A stretch of 64,000 bases of DNA from Branchiostoma floridae (taxonomy: Eukaryota > Chordata > Leptocardii > Amphioxiformes > Branchiostomatidae). The stretch is from positions 19,002,494 through 19,066,493 of the forward strand of contig NC_049990.1 of NCBI RefSeq assembly GCF_000003815.2. The letters are read 5' to 3'. Of this stretch, positions 20,651-33,300 are shown one piece after another. How positions within the stretch are numbered: position 1 is the stretch's first letter; each line of letters opens with the position of its first letter. Made by a program: the position numbers and the translations under genes. The notes under the pieces are model-generated. The model had not been told where the DNA came from and searched no databases. It saw only the letters and a list, made by a program, of their open reading frames with translations.

Positions 20651-21104
20651 CATAAAAATCAGCCATAGCTGAACCTCCGGGATGGGGGTTGGGGGGTCAA
20701 CTGCTTGCAAGAGACATATAATTTTTGATCTGACATCAGAGTGGTGCCCACTTCATCATCATCAAACCAGGGTGTCGTAACTCCTGAGGAGGGATTGACT
20801 GATAACTGAATCACTTTGGCTGAAATAGGGGGAAAAAGAGAAGAAAACCTTTATCTAATGTGTACTGTGGACATTGTGCAAATACTATTGCCAACAAACA
20901 AAGATGCATTACCCTCTTGCATACGTGTAATATATAGTTGCCTGGCAACATTGAGGGTTTGAATTTTATTACTTGTTGACCTGTCAGTCAGCAATATGTT
21001 GTTTATCTTTATTAAATCTTATAAGTGTAAAGAATCAATCTTTTTTTCAATGAGATTGTTCAGAGCAATGACATAAGACCACTTCAAGCCAATGAATTAA
21101 GAAG

Positions 21105-21295
21105 TTGGAAATAATTGTACACGGAGATAGCGGTGAACATTCCTTGTGAAGGCTGATAACTTGTAGATAGGAGGGAAACAGTTGTCGTTGAGAGAGTTCC
21201 ATAATTTAGCTGCCCGGTGAAAGAAACTGTTGCTGTAGAAGGACTTGGAAACCGACAATTGAACAGTATAGCGCTGTGAGTTTGAAGAAAATCTC
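21105..21295 (-). mobile_element. LINE 3'-end remnant
   Basis: On the minus strand one frame reads KSFYSNSFFHRAAKLWNSLN, the usual S-F-F-x-R-x-x-x-x-W-N-S-L end of a non-LTR retrotransposon protein. The rest of the element is absent. Confidence 0.7.
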
Positions 21296-21299
21296 TAGT

Positions 21300-23200
21300 G
21301 TTGCGCTGAAATCTTATTTTCCCACCAAATAGTTTTACCTGTAGAAATCAAGTTCAACTGACAAGACGATAATTAGCAACAACAAGGGACACAAAAGGGT
21401 TATACTTGTTCCATATCTGCACCTGACCTGATGTTGTCTCTATGAATACACACAGACGGGGATATTTGCTTCCCCGTGACACACAGAAGTTATCAAGGTG
21501 TAACCGCCTTCCTGTTCAAACACTGGTGAAACCGAATTACTGTGACCTTCACCCGATGTACGTGACAGCCTGGGAACAATGGTGTTAACAATGCATCAGT
21601 ATGACCCCATAGAAAGGTATAATGGCGGTAAAGGAAAGTTACAGTGGCGTTTTACCGTAGCCAAGGAGGTTATAGGCCGTACTGTAGCCCTGTGTTGAAA
21701 AGCTATGGAAGGCTAACTACTTTGGCAAATCATTCAGCTTAATTGGCCAAATTCTATACTACCGGTTTTTCCAACAGTGTATTGAGTCTGATAGAGGCTA
21801 GTGTTAAATGGTGTTGCGTCATATGTTCGTCTGGTGTGCGATTGAACAAACGCATACAAAAGTCATGTGCATTGCGCTCGACGGTCCGGCAGCAGTAAGG
21901 TGCAAGTGGCTGATTATGAAAACTAAAGGAATAATCAATGCTTTCGTTTGTTTTTGATGCGATTTATGCAGTCGGTGCGGAAATGTCATGATCAAAACAC
22001 CTGGTTCCAAGTAAGCCCGGATGCACGTAAAATTTTCCCCAAGTTTCGGTCCCGCCCACCGAAACTCCGTCATCGCCAAACACAATATGGTGGACTGGCT
22101 TAAAAGAGAATCACCATGGGTAAAATTGAATTTTTCTGAGTGGTAGATTTCCGTTAAAAGGTAGCATAAGAAAGCCTTAAAATTATTATTTTTTTACTGC
22201 AAGAATGTAGAAATTAAAATACATATTTGTAGTGCTTACACTAGCTCCAATCTAGCCGCTTTTCTTTGTCTCCTTGGTATGGTATCGGCTGCTTTAATTA
22301 AGGTACGATGACGAATTGTGAAAACAAGGTGAGGTTTCAGTCTATGTACACAAAAAGATCAATAGACACGGCATTTAAAAGACGGAGTTCCTTCTGAAAC
22401 ACCTATAGATCGTGGAGTCAGCTACTGTATATTTGCATCGAAAACTGCGTGCGAACAAGAAACCCGAATCTCCGGAGAAGGTAAGAACAAGTACCAATAT
22501 AAGATATTGACGGAAGTTCTGGCGTTGCATGTCATAATTGCACACTTGTTGTTGGTTTTGAATTTGTCATTTATATACTGATTTCATTGTTGCTATTTAG
22601 GCTATTCCCTTGAACAAGTACTGCGACTTTCCGCAGTTAACATCGTAGTTTCTCTCGCGATCTGCACATTTATGAAACATAGTTGCAAGGTCTTGCATAA
22701 TTCATAAATTGAGAATGTCCTGTATCCGATCAGTGAGCATGTCAAATAAGGAAGATTACGTTGCAACGTTAACTTCCTTATGACCGCAGCGATGTAGACG
22801 CATAAATGGGGTTCAGGTACTTTATTTACGTACGCATGCGGTCAGACTAGTGTAAGACAGGTGACTAAAAGGATGGCATTTACTATCCATTTTTACAATG
22901 TAATAGTGTATGATTGATAAGTGTATACAGCTCATTACAGCGTGCGTGTGATTGTGTGTTTTACCGGTACACACGAGCAGGTATTACGGTAAGTGTTCGG
23001 GCTGACGTATACGTAGATTGTATAATTGCTTTTGAATTACGTGTGACTATATGACGTGAATTCTCTGGATGGCAGCCGACTCAGGTGTACATATCGGATC
23101 CGCCATGTTTAAACATGTCGGAAACAATTAATCATGATAGGGTCGGGCGGCCTATGATCGATATGAGGCAAAGGTCTGGTCCTAATGTTATTACCTGCAT
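21300..23200. other. Gene-free stretch
   Basis: I see no convincing exon, RNA gene or bounded repeat. Some parts are relatively CpG-containing (22040-22090, 23050-23110), but no open frame has splice or start context that can be defended. Confidence 0.4.
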
Positions 23201-23209
23201 GTATGCAGG

Positions 23210-23850
23210 TATGGTTTTGATGCTGGTGGGAACTTTTCGGTAGCCGGGGATGTAGGGCGCTGTATCTCGTGAACGGATGGTGCGAGCACGACGATTTTTG
23301 GTACGTGGGTTGGGGGTGGTAGCCTAACACTCAGGTTTGATTTTGGGCCTCCTGGCGTTTGAACTTGACATTGCAGGTGGCATTTTTGGTGTTTTGGGGG
23401 CACTTTTGGCGCTGTGTGTCCGGAACGATACGCGCGATTGCGACGATTTTTGGTGCATGGGTGGGGGGTTGTTGCCTGTTGCCTAGGATTGACTTTGGGC
23501 CTTGTCGCGTTTGAACTTGACCCGGCAGGTCGAATTTTGTGTCCGAGAGGGGTGTTTCCGGAGTTATATCTTCTGAACGGCTGGTGCTGGCGCGATGATA
23601 TTTGGCACATGTGTCGGCGGTGGCTGAATAATGCTCAATTTTGATTTTGGTGCCCTTGGTGCTTGAACTTGACATTTTAGGTTACCTTTTGTGCGGGCAC
23701 GGGGCGTGCGCTGTATCTCCGGAACGCAAGGTACCATTGTGTTGCTATTTGGTACGCGAGTTGTTTGTGGTGTCCTGGTGGTCAGGTTTGATTTTGGGCC
23801 TCCTAGTGCTTGAACTTGATACTGTATAGGTTGATCCTGTTTTTGTGTGG
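23210..23850. repeat. Diverged tandem array, about 150-bp units
   Basis: Four loosely conserved units each contain a GCTGTATCTC-GGAACG-like word, then ACGATTTTTGGTRCGTG, a G-rich run, TTTGATTTTGGGCCTCCT and TTGAACTTGACA. The units have diverged strongly. Related wording occurs in the HELZ2 intron repeats near 46.3-48.1 kb. Confidence 0.7.
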
Positions 23851-24111
23851 TTGGGGCATCCTCCCAATATCTGCTTGGTTTTAAAAACAGATTATGGTTG
23901 GGTGTAGAACCATCATCTGGCCTGGGCCACCTTCAATGTATCAGGTTACTTAGTGGCACTGACAGTTTGCCAGATGACGGGAGTGTACAAGATTATATAT
24001 CTGTTGGTCAGGTATAATTGGAGTTTGCTTATTACTCTTTGTGGTGTTTCTAGAGCTGTATAGTACTGAGTTTTAAGTTTCGGTACAAGTTCCTTTACCC
24101 TGTTGGCAATC

Positions 24112-24195
24112 ATGGTTGAACTTGAACTTAAACAGAAGAAGATGCAATTTTCTATTGTGGAGGAGAACTGTATAGAGTGTGGGCATAAGAGAAAG
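24112..24195 (+). CDS. Candidate orphan first exon, 28 codons with a CxxC pair
   Basis: An ATG-led frame encodes a lysine-rich start and ends VEENCIECGHKRK directly at a good donor (AAG then GTATGTG). C-x2-C-G-H is typical of half of a zinc ribbon. I could not find a matching next exon before 27.3 kb. It may be a first exon of an unseen gene, a gene fragment or chance. I do not recognise the family. Confidence 0.2.
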
Positions 24196-24199
24196 GTAT

Positions 24200-26730
24200 G
24201 TGTATGATTTGTCCTGTGTTTCTTTTTGTTTCTTTGGTAATGCCATTTCCATACTGTATACAGGTAATTTGTTGTTTTGGGCTAGTCATATTCGCTTGGT
24301 TTTTGGGCCTGCTTAATCTATGGTACAGGCAGGGTTAAGTGGTGGAGGCTTAGCTTTGTTCTGTTTTAAATTCAGTATCGTTGGTTGCATTTTGTCGCGG
24401 CAAATATATGATGAAATTCCCCTTCTAAGCAACTGCTCATTGGTTTGCGGGGATGTTTGCTGGGTGTTTGCTCTGACTACAACAGCTTCTGAACTTTTCA
24501 AAGCTTCCATTGCCAGTAGTCTGTGTAACACAAACTCCGCTGTCCAGGGCTGTAACTGGCCCCTCCCCGCGGGCCGGCGGATGTTTGGCGGGCTGCTATA
24601 AGCGAGATTTAATCAGGCTACATTGCCAGCAGCTTGCCATCTATAAATGGGATTGACAAGGACATTTTTCATAGTAAATTATGCTGTTAAATTTGGCTTA
24701 GATACTACAGGAGATTTAGGTTTGGGTTGGATGGATTGAATGAAAATATCATACCACCCTGGGGACTAACTGTTGCTGCTGCATGGGGGCTACCACTATT
24801 CATATTGTCTAATGTCTATGGAACTACAGATAAAAGTATCATTGGTCAAATTATGCAAGTAACATTCCGATGTCAAGTGAATAACACCCCAGAAATAAAT
24901 CTTTAATGAATATCATTGGAAGAACACAAAGCAAGGAGACTTAGCAGCTGCATTAGGTCAGTACATTGAAATAGGAAGATATTAGTATATCATGTGACAG
25001 AGTAACTACATGTGCATGGGCCATCTGAGACAAAAAAAGGTAGCGTCTCAACAACTTCAAAGTACTGTGGTTGGTTACATACTTAAGAAATCCAAAATAA
25101 GTAATGTTCATCCATGTCCAAACTTACAAATTCAGAAAATGGAATTTCAGAGTCAGACTTTTGCATGGTGCACAACCAACACGGTAAAAAGCTCATTTTT
25201 CCAACCACGTACCACAGACAAAAAGGCAAAAATACCCAATAGGTCTACAGAAACCCAATACATTTCATGCAGGCCTGAGGTCTACGAACTCTTGTTCTAT
25301 CTCTGTGTTTACATAGTATGACGATGACGTATCGTGCAAAACAATGCATTTGTTTACACCGAAACTTTCACCAGAGTTTCGATGGAACTCGGGAAGGAAT
25401 TAATTCTGCGTCATAGCTGGGGAAAGGTTATGCCATGCTGATTCCATGCCATGGATAACATCCTCTGGAACTCCCAAAATCGATGCGATAGTGCGAAGAA
25501 AATGGTTGCTTTTATTATGAAATCTAAGTGGCCAGGATGGTTGAACGGATGACTAAACACAAAGAGTATGGTATAGCGATAGTATATATTTATTTGCTTG
25601 ATTTGTAGCTACTCTGTGCAATTCAAAGAATAGAGACTATTGTCAAAAAAGTTTTTTTTTTAAACGGACAAAAATTAATGTGCATGAATGGTATACATAT
25701 AATATAATGAACATGGCCTTACCAAGATCAATATAGTTTAGCTTACTGAAGAATGTCGATGTCATGGGTTCAAATTTTAATTCTGATTACAATGGTTATG
25801 GCATTTCTGTTTTACTTTTTACTTTTCCATTGTCTGAATTGAATGTATACGCGTATGCAATTTAGCCAGGTAAACCTAAAAATGTAATTGTTGTATTATT
25901 AAAGCGGAAACAATTGCGAGTCCTTTTTTACCCTTTGAGCTCTCAAACTTGGTATCGTCCTGAACTCTTTTAAAATGCGTGAAGTCATTGTTTACCCTAA
26001 ATTCTCCAGTTGGAATTTCTCTAGTTTGCTATCAGCAAAGCAAAAAGGTACGAATTACCATTACGATTCTATCAGAGGGTCCTATTGATGGTCCTAGCTG
26101 TGCATATAGCCTACTTTTTTAAAACTCGGAAGCAATCAATAGACTCTTTAGCGGGGGCACAAAAGTTGGCGCATGCGCCTAGGTATAATTGTTGATAAGC
26201 CTTTCTAGAGGAATTCTAGTATTATGACATAACGACAATTTTAGTGTGGCATGGGCAGCATAAACTCACTTTGTATTTGCTTTTACCTATATTTTCATTT
26301 TTTTGCTTTAACTGACCTTTCTCCATCTTAAAGTTTCTGAAATGTAATTTCCCCCTTGTGATAGTTCGGGCTATATATGATCAGTCGATTAACATAACCA
26401 AGGTAAGCACTGTGGAGGGGTTGTCTTTCCGTGCATACGATAAATAGATTGAAAATAATATTTAGATTGGTTGATTGACGTAGCTGGTTAATATTTGCAT
26501 TGGGGTATACTTTAAACACCTTATGTTGGTTTATGCTTCCATACTGTACAGGTGGCGTTCCCTCCCCTTTTCATGTCAAAAATGTTTGCCATCGTCTGTT
26601 ATGCTTTATTTGCATATCAACTGTAGATCGTACTGATCAAAGGTCAGAAAATAATTGTCGAGATGTAGAAAGTATTAGTACCGGTTTTCCCGACCCCTGT
26701 ATCCACCTACCAAGTCATCATCAGAATCCA
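24200..26730. other. Gene-free stretch
   Basis: AT-rich DNA with short open frames only and no splice-bounded coding segment that I can support. A small hairpin-like pair of gaaact-ttcacc / gagtttcg words occurs at about 25357-25385. Confidence 0.35.
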
Positions 26731-26737
26731 ACCAAAG

Positions 26738-26815
26738 CACACACACACGCACACACACACGCACACACACACACGCACACACACACGCACACACACACGC
26801 GTACACACATGCAAA
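26738..26815. repeat. (CA)n microsatellite with CG interruptions
   Basis: About 39 dinucleotides of acacacacacgcacac type, about 600 bp upstream of the HELZ2 start codon. Confidence 0.95.
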
Positions 26816-27351
26816 TAACTTAATATAACCTACTTGACGATCGATGGTAAAAAAAGGATATTGATTTTCAGACACGACTTCCGCTTTCCAATATGGCGTA
26901 TTTGTTATTAGCCTTCCTTGTATCATGGAGAAATAAACTCTTATGATATGGTCAAACGATAGTTGAAATCAAGTTTTTTTTCTTTATGACAAATTTCCAG
27001 ATGTTTTAGTTATATTCTTAAGGAAAAACTACTGGCCTCTTTTGGCCAAAATCTTTGGTACACATGTACAACGTCACATACACAGCGTTCCAGTATAGCC
27101 CAAATCGCTTAGTATGTTTTGTTTGGGCTAAACAACAAGTTGCCTTCCTGCCAAAGTGCCTAGGCCATAGACTACCTCTTGTTCCTTTCTGTAAAGTTCT
27201 TCAATATTGCACGGACCCGAGCCATAGTTTCTACTGTCTTTAGTTAGATGTTACAACACATGTTGAATTAGATAACTGTAATTTGAAATATTCTATATTG
27301 TCAATTCTAGGGGAGTGAATTACATCGAGCCAATATCATCTTGCTGTCAAC

Positions 27352-30300
27352 ATGCAAAGATCAAGACACAAAACACGGGAACGACTGAGATACGAGTAAG
27401 ATTGTCTTTTAGATTTTCTTTAATTTTAAATGTATTCCTCATTCCAAGTTCTATATCGTTAATAACAGTATTTTCAATATGAACCGTTGCAAAACAATTC
27501 TATACAAATACTATGGCAGTGAAAAGTGCTAAGATTGAATAAATCATCTTAGATTTGAGAAATGTGCAAGAATTAAATCTTATACGCAATACGCAAAAGT
27601 TGAGCTCAGCTAAAGAAGAGTTGTTGTTTTGTACTCCAGGAAGACTAACTTCTTATCAATTGCCTTTAATTATGAGTATCAAAGTATCAAAGCTAATGGA
27701 CTGAATATAGTGTCAAGGTATTGTGCTCTATTGTATGCTCTCATAGATGCCATGGGTTGTTGGTAAAACGGTAGAAATTTGCCAAATGTACCAGAGGATA
27801 TATCGGTCCTATTAGTAACGTACAATAATCTATGTACATAGATTTGAGAATTGTACTGGCTCTTTAGTTTGGAGATGATAAGCTATAAGGCGCTGTGTCT
27901 ATTTCTGAAGAGTAAAGAAATACGTCTACGGATACATGTAAGCCATGTTATGTTTTTCGCCCCATTTAGTGGTGACAAAGAAGAAGAACTCATGCGACAA
28001 TTTGGGCTAGACGTGAGTAAATACCTGCATTTTGTAAGGAAAGTACATAGAGATGGAGAACCAAGTAAATGACATTGGTATTAGTAGGTAGTGCTCTAGA
28101 AGAGAGTACATTAGGTCGAGATATCATTTTCTACAGTGATTAGATGCTTTTATATCCAGTTCGACGTTACGTATTTTTCTCACTATGCATAAAGCCCAAC
28201 ACCCCTCCCTACAACGTAACCAAAATTCTCAAAATAGTGTCATACCTGAATCTGTTTCTGTTCTGTATATAACGCTGAAATAAAATTAACCGGCTACGAA
28301 TCTACTGATTTCATCACGTAATAATACCTATCGAGGAAGTAACTTTTAAACCGCTATCAAATTTGTTGCTATTACAATTTTGTCAAGTACAGCACAACAA
28401 ATTCTTTTGTCATTCTTTATTCTAGTACGTGTTAGGCCCAGATGGCCAAGACAATGTCCCTGTCCCCGAAATCCTGGCATGCCTTATTATGGAAGCAGGT
28501 GAATGGTGCAACATCGGGATGTACGGGTCAGCTGTTCCTTTGTATGAAGACGCTCTCTCACTTCTTAACCACTTTCCCAATGGACCACTTCGCTGTGAGC
28601 CCATCTACTGGCTCAGGGCAAGATGTTATTACGAAATGGTGAGTAACTTTCCTCACTTATTCAGGTGAAAATGAGTACCTAGCTTTATAGCTTCGGCTAG
28701 GGCCGCTTTCTGATGGAGGTCCCGTGTTCGGGGACTGAGCAACACCCCAAGCACGTTAAAGAACCCGCCGCATGTGCGAACATGAGTGGATCAGACCATT
28801 CCGGCCCAAATGGTGTAGGGAATCTCCCGAGCAGCTCTCGTAACCCCTGCTTCGCCGAGTGGGTCAGTTAGTTCTCACTCATAGTGAGCAATTGGGCTGG
28901 TCTCAATCATGATGTTTCTGACCTAGGGCGAATAGATGCTGTTACAGTTACAATCGTGTAACCCGTAACATTGAGTGGTCTTCAGGCCTTGTTACGCGGT
29001 GACCATTAAGTAAAAAAAAATAATGTCCTGCTTGACATGACATCATAATGTTCCCGTCTTCAACCTTTTGGTCATTTGATGTAATGCTCAACACATTATG
29101 CGGTAGCCTTTATTCTATCATTTCTTTTCACAGGATCATTTTGAGAAAGTCATTCAAGATTGCACACAAGGTAAACAAAAGTATTCCAAGATGTCATACC
29201 ATCATGAGATGTTTAAAACTTTTTTTGTGAATCTTTCGGTTTATCTAGTCTCGGCTCCATCATGTAAATGAGTTTGCAATGAAAAATACATTGATGGTCT
29301 TCTCTAACCAAATAATATGTGTATATTATCAAAACTAGGACTTAGTGTATTGTTGACATTACAAGTCTTAGTATAGTTTCCAGGTGGTTTGAATCGATGT
29401 AACAGCGTCATTTTATACCTACATATAGTGATCAACTTTGACAAAGGAGGGACCCTTCCTTGTACCTGGCACTGCTACCCAATGAAGGTTGAGGCCTACC
29501 TAGAAACAGGACAAATCTACAAGGCTCTCGAAACCGCCTACGAATTTCACATACATTGTCCCTGGGTAAGGTTATATCTGTTGGGGTCATACCAGTTGTA
29601 AAAAAAGAAAAGTTGGCGTGACAATGCTTCTTTTCTAGTATAATTTGATGTAACTCAGTGACTGAAAATATTTTCCCCTCCCTCTTAGCTTCCTCAGGCG
29701 ACGGCCATCATTGGGGACTTAAGAAGACAGTTAGAGGCAGAGGAACGCAAGGTGAGTGTCATGGTAGTACCTGCATGTCACAAGTCAAGTAACGTAACGT
29801 TTATAAACTATTCGTATCGATATCTGCCTCTCTGGAGGGCACCTGACATCGTATGAATACATGTAAAGCATAACCATTGTGCTACATGAATTGACTTTTC
29901 TACTCATCCATACCATAGCGGAAGAAATTGGGCGACAAATTGATACAAGAGGAGCAGTCCAAGAGGAGGAGAACAGTGCGCGCTAAACCTCCGGTAATTC
30001 TTCATTCTCACATACGGTTATAGCCGATGTGCAAATTCTAAAGCTTAGCAATAAGTTCAATTACCATCAGGAGTAGAGTGGAAATTGAAGTTGTATCTGG
30101 AACAAAGTATAAAACGTGGAAAAAGAATTTGATTGAAAATTTCCTGTGTGTTTTTTTTTTAAATGTTGCATTATACTGCTATAAGAGATTACATTGAGTC
30201 CTAATAAATCTATCAACATCATACAAAAACATTTCGTAGAGAGAAAAGCCTAGCGTTACATCTTTACAACTATCACATCACAATATCATCACATCACAAT

Positions 30301-33300
30301 ATCAATGCAATAACTTACACTTGTGGAAAAACATACATGTAGCAAAATATCTAAAAAAAAGTACGTTACAAACATTATCATTTGATCATCACTATCTCCT
30401 GTCCTCTCCTATTACTTCAAATAATCAATGTGTCCGATTGTTGCAGCTGATGAAAAAGAAGAAAAAGAAAGCTAAAGACCCCAGGACAGCTGCAGCAAGC
30501 AAAAGAGGTATATACATATACTGTGAAATCAAGACATCTATCATAAGGTGCAAATGTAACAACTATTTGGTCAAATGACTGGCAAAAGCGAGCAGCTTCC
30601 ATCTTAACTTTGTTTCAAAACCCATTAATTTTATACCCATCTTGACATTTTCAGGTGCTACAAATGAGACATATTCCAACGAGTCTGATGCATCAAGGTA
30701 AAATGTTGTATATGAAATTGTAGATTTACACTAAATGCAGTAAGTAAAAGAGTGCCGAAAGCAAAAGTCGTAGCAACAGCAAGAGGTATTTTGTTGACGG
30801 TTTCTTTAGGATCATAACCTCTAGAAATCTTGTTATTTTCTCTTTTACTTCTATGAAAGATGTAGGCACATTGACATATGCTATTAGTCATTATTGGTTG
30901 TATCATATAGTTCAGGTGTTTTACATATTTTCTTTCCCCAGTCATTCTAGTATGAGTGACAGTGAGCCCCAAGGACTGGAGGTACAATTTTTTTTCTATG
31001 CAATGTCAAAATTTTCAAACAAGTCGTAGATTTCGATCCAAGCGACCACCTACATTTTGGGTATCGGCAGCATCTAACAACGAAATGTCACATCATGTCT
31101 GTTTTCGATTTTAGGGTGAAGAAGACACAGACCAAGGAGCACTGGCGATGGTTGGGAAAAGCCTGCCACCAATTTCTACACACAACAGATTCGTAAATGT
31201 ACCTGAGGTGGAAACGAGAAAGCAAAAACATACAGGTACGTATTAAGAAGACTCCAGTACGGGTATATAATATAGATTGTATGACCAGATCGGTTGATAT
31301 TGACATACAAGGTTCTCATAGAATGGAATGTATAACGATAACCAGAACAAATAATCCGAACAGAACATATTATCTGGGTCTATATTGAAGTTATTAGAGC
31401 CTACATAATAGTTCTTTAACAATTGATTCTTATTAGCAAACCATTTTCATTAAGTTTTTTTCATTCATTCATAAGTTGCTTTAACCTCTTTTTAACTATC
31501 CCAACAGTGACGTCGACAAAGAGGAGGAATCATTCAAATGTTCACGTTGCGACTAGATCAACAACTGGTGTCCTTGCAGCTACGTCACCCAGGCACGTCA
31601 GAGAGTTTCCGTCGATGATGATAGGAAAGTCTCAATCACACAGGAGCTTCTCAAAGCGCGAGCAACCCTTTCAGTCACCAATAGTACAAGCTACAGCAAG
31701 GACTGAAAGGCGCGGCGTGCCTTATACGAGTCGTAAGTTTCTAAATAGTGCTATCTTTTGTACCACTCCTCACTTGCCTGGAAATATCAAAACCAAAATC
31801 ACCCAATACGATTTACATAAAATATCGTAACAATCATACGATAACAGAAACATAAAGAACGTAATACTCTGCATTTTTCCTTAGCCGTACTTACCTGGAG
31901 TGAGGAAAGTCATGTAAACTGCAGCTACCTTTCCCAAAAGGCAAATCGTCGAGGCACGCAAGGGGATTCGAACCCATGGCCTCTGGGCAAAACACTCTAA
32001 TATTGCACCAAAGCAACGTCATATGTGTATAGCAAATTTCACCTTAGTTAATAGATGTTTGGTGACACATGTGCAGAATCTAAGTCAAGATGAATCAAGA
32101 ACTCGACCTTTCCATGGCCGTTACTTAAAAGGATGGACACTAATTTAATTATTTGAATATTCTAACGCCCTGTTCTAGCGACTCTTCGGAGAGCTGAAAC
32201 GTCATATCCTAAGAGGCTCTTCCCAACATGCCTTGAAGACATCAACAAGGGGAATACGGCAATGCAGGAGGCAAAATGTTACTACTGTCAGCTGCAGTGC
32301 AACTCCAAACAGCAGCTTCAAAAGCATTATCAGGCAAGTTTCACTGATTGAAATTATCATAAAATCTTAACGCTTGTTTCTCATCTCCAGAAGATATAGA
32401 AGTAACTATTTTATCTAAGAGCTTTATGCCATTGTGTAACTCAATTGGATTTTGCCTTAATCAGGGGAAGAAACACAGAGCCAAACTCCTTTCAGATGAT
32501 TCTGACGGGATGTGGCAACAGAGAAGACCGCCCCCTGGCGTCCCCGGAGGGCAATACAAGATGTGCCCTTATGGATTCGAGTGAGTTTGCATTCTAAATG
32601 CTTTCATTCTGATTTCTGTTGATACTTTCATACCCCACACTGTTAGAAGAAAATATCGTTTAGATATAGTTTGAATATAGTTTAGAAGCATTTTGGTGAT
32701 TGCAAGACGGGTTTAGGGAACCAGTGTGATTGGGACATAGGATGTCCACTTAGGGTGTAATTAACATTTTCTATTTCTTGAATTTGATTTTACAGACGCT
32801 GCATACATCGTACGCTTTGCACGTATGCACATACTAAGGAAGAGCTGAAGGAATGGCAGGAAAGGTATAACATACGAAAGAAGACACTGAATAAAGCTCA
32901 GTCATCTGGTACATATGGTTACTCCTTTGGTGAGAGATTGGCTGAAGAGTTCAAGACAAAAGGCAAAGTAGAACTGGTGAGTTTTCATTTATTTATTAAA
33001 AATTTTCCAGTTGACATTTTACCAAGGTTATTCCTCAGCTCGAATTTAGTTGGAACATCTCGGTTTAACAGTTTCCAGTCCAAAATTGAAATTTGAAAGG
33101 CGTCCAAATAGAATTTCCTCTAACTTGAATCAACATATCATTGTTTTTTCCACTGCTCAGCTCTCAACAACCGTACAGTACGCACGCCTCCTAGCGGAAC
33201 CTGAAGGTACCAGTGTCATGTTCCCTGAGCGGGGTAGAGAATACACGTGGACCATGAAAGTTCAGGTGGGCTCATCGAACTTTTCTGTTGTGTCCAAACT

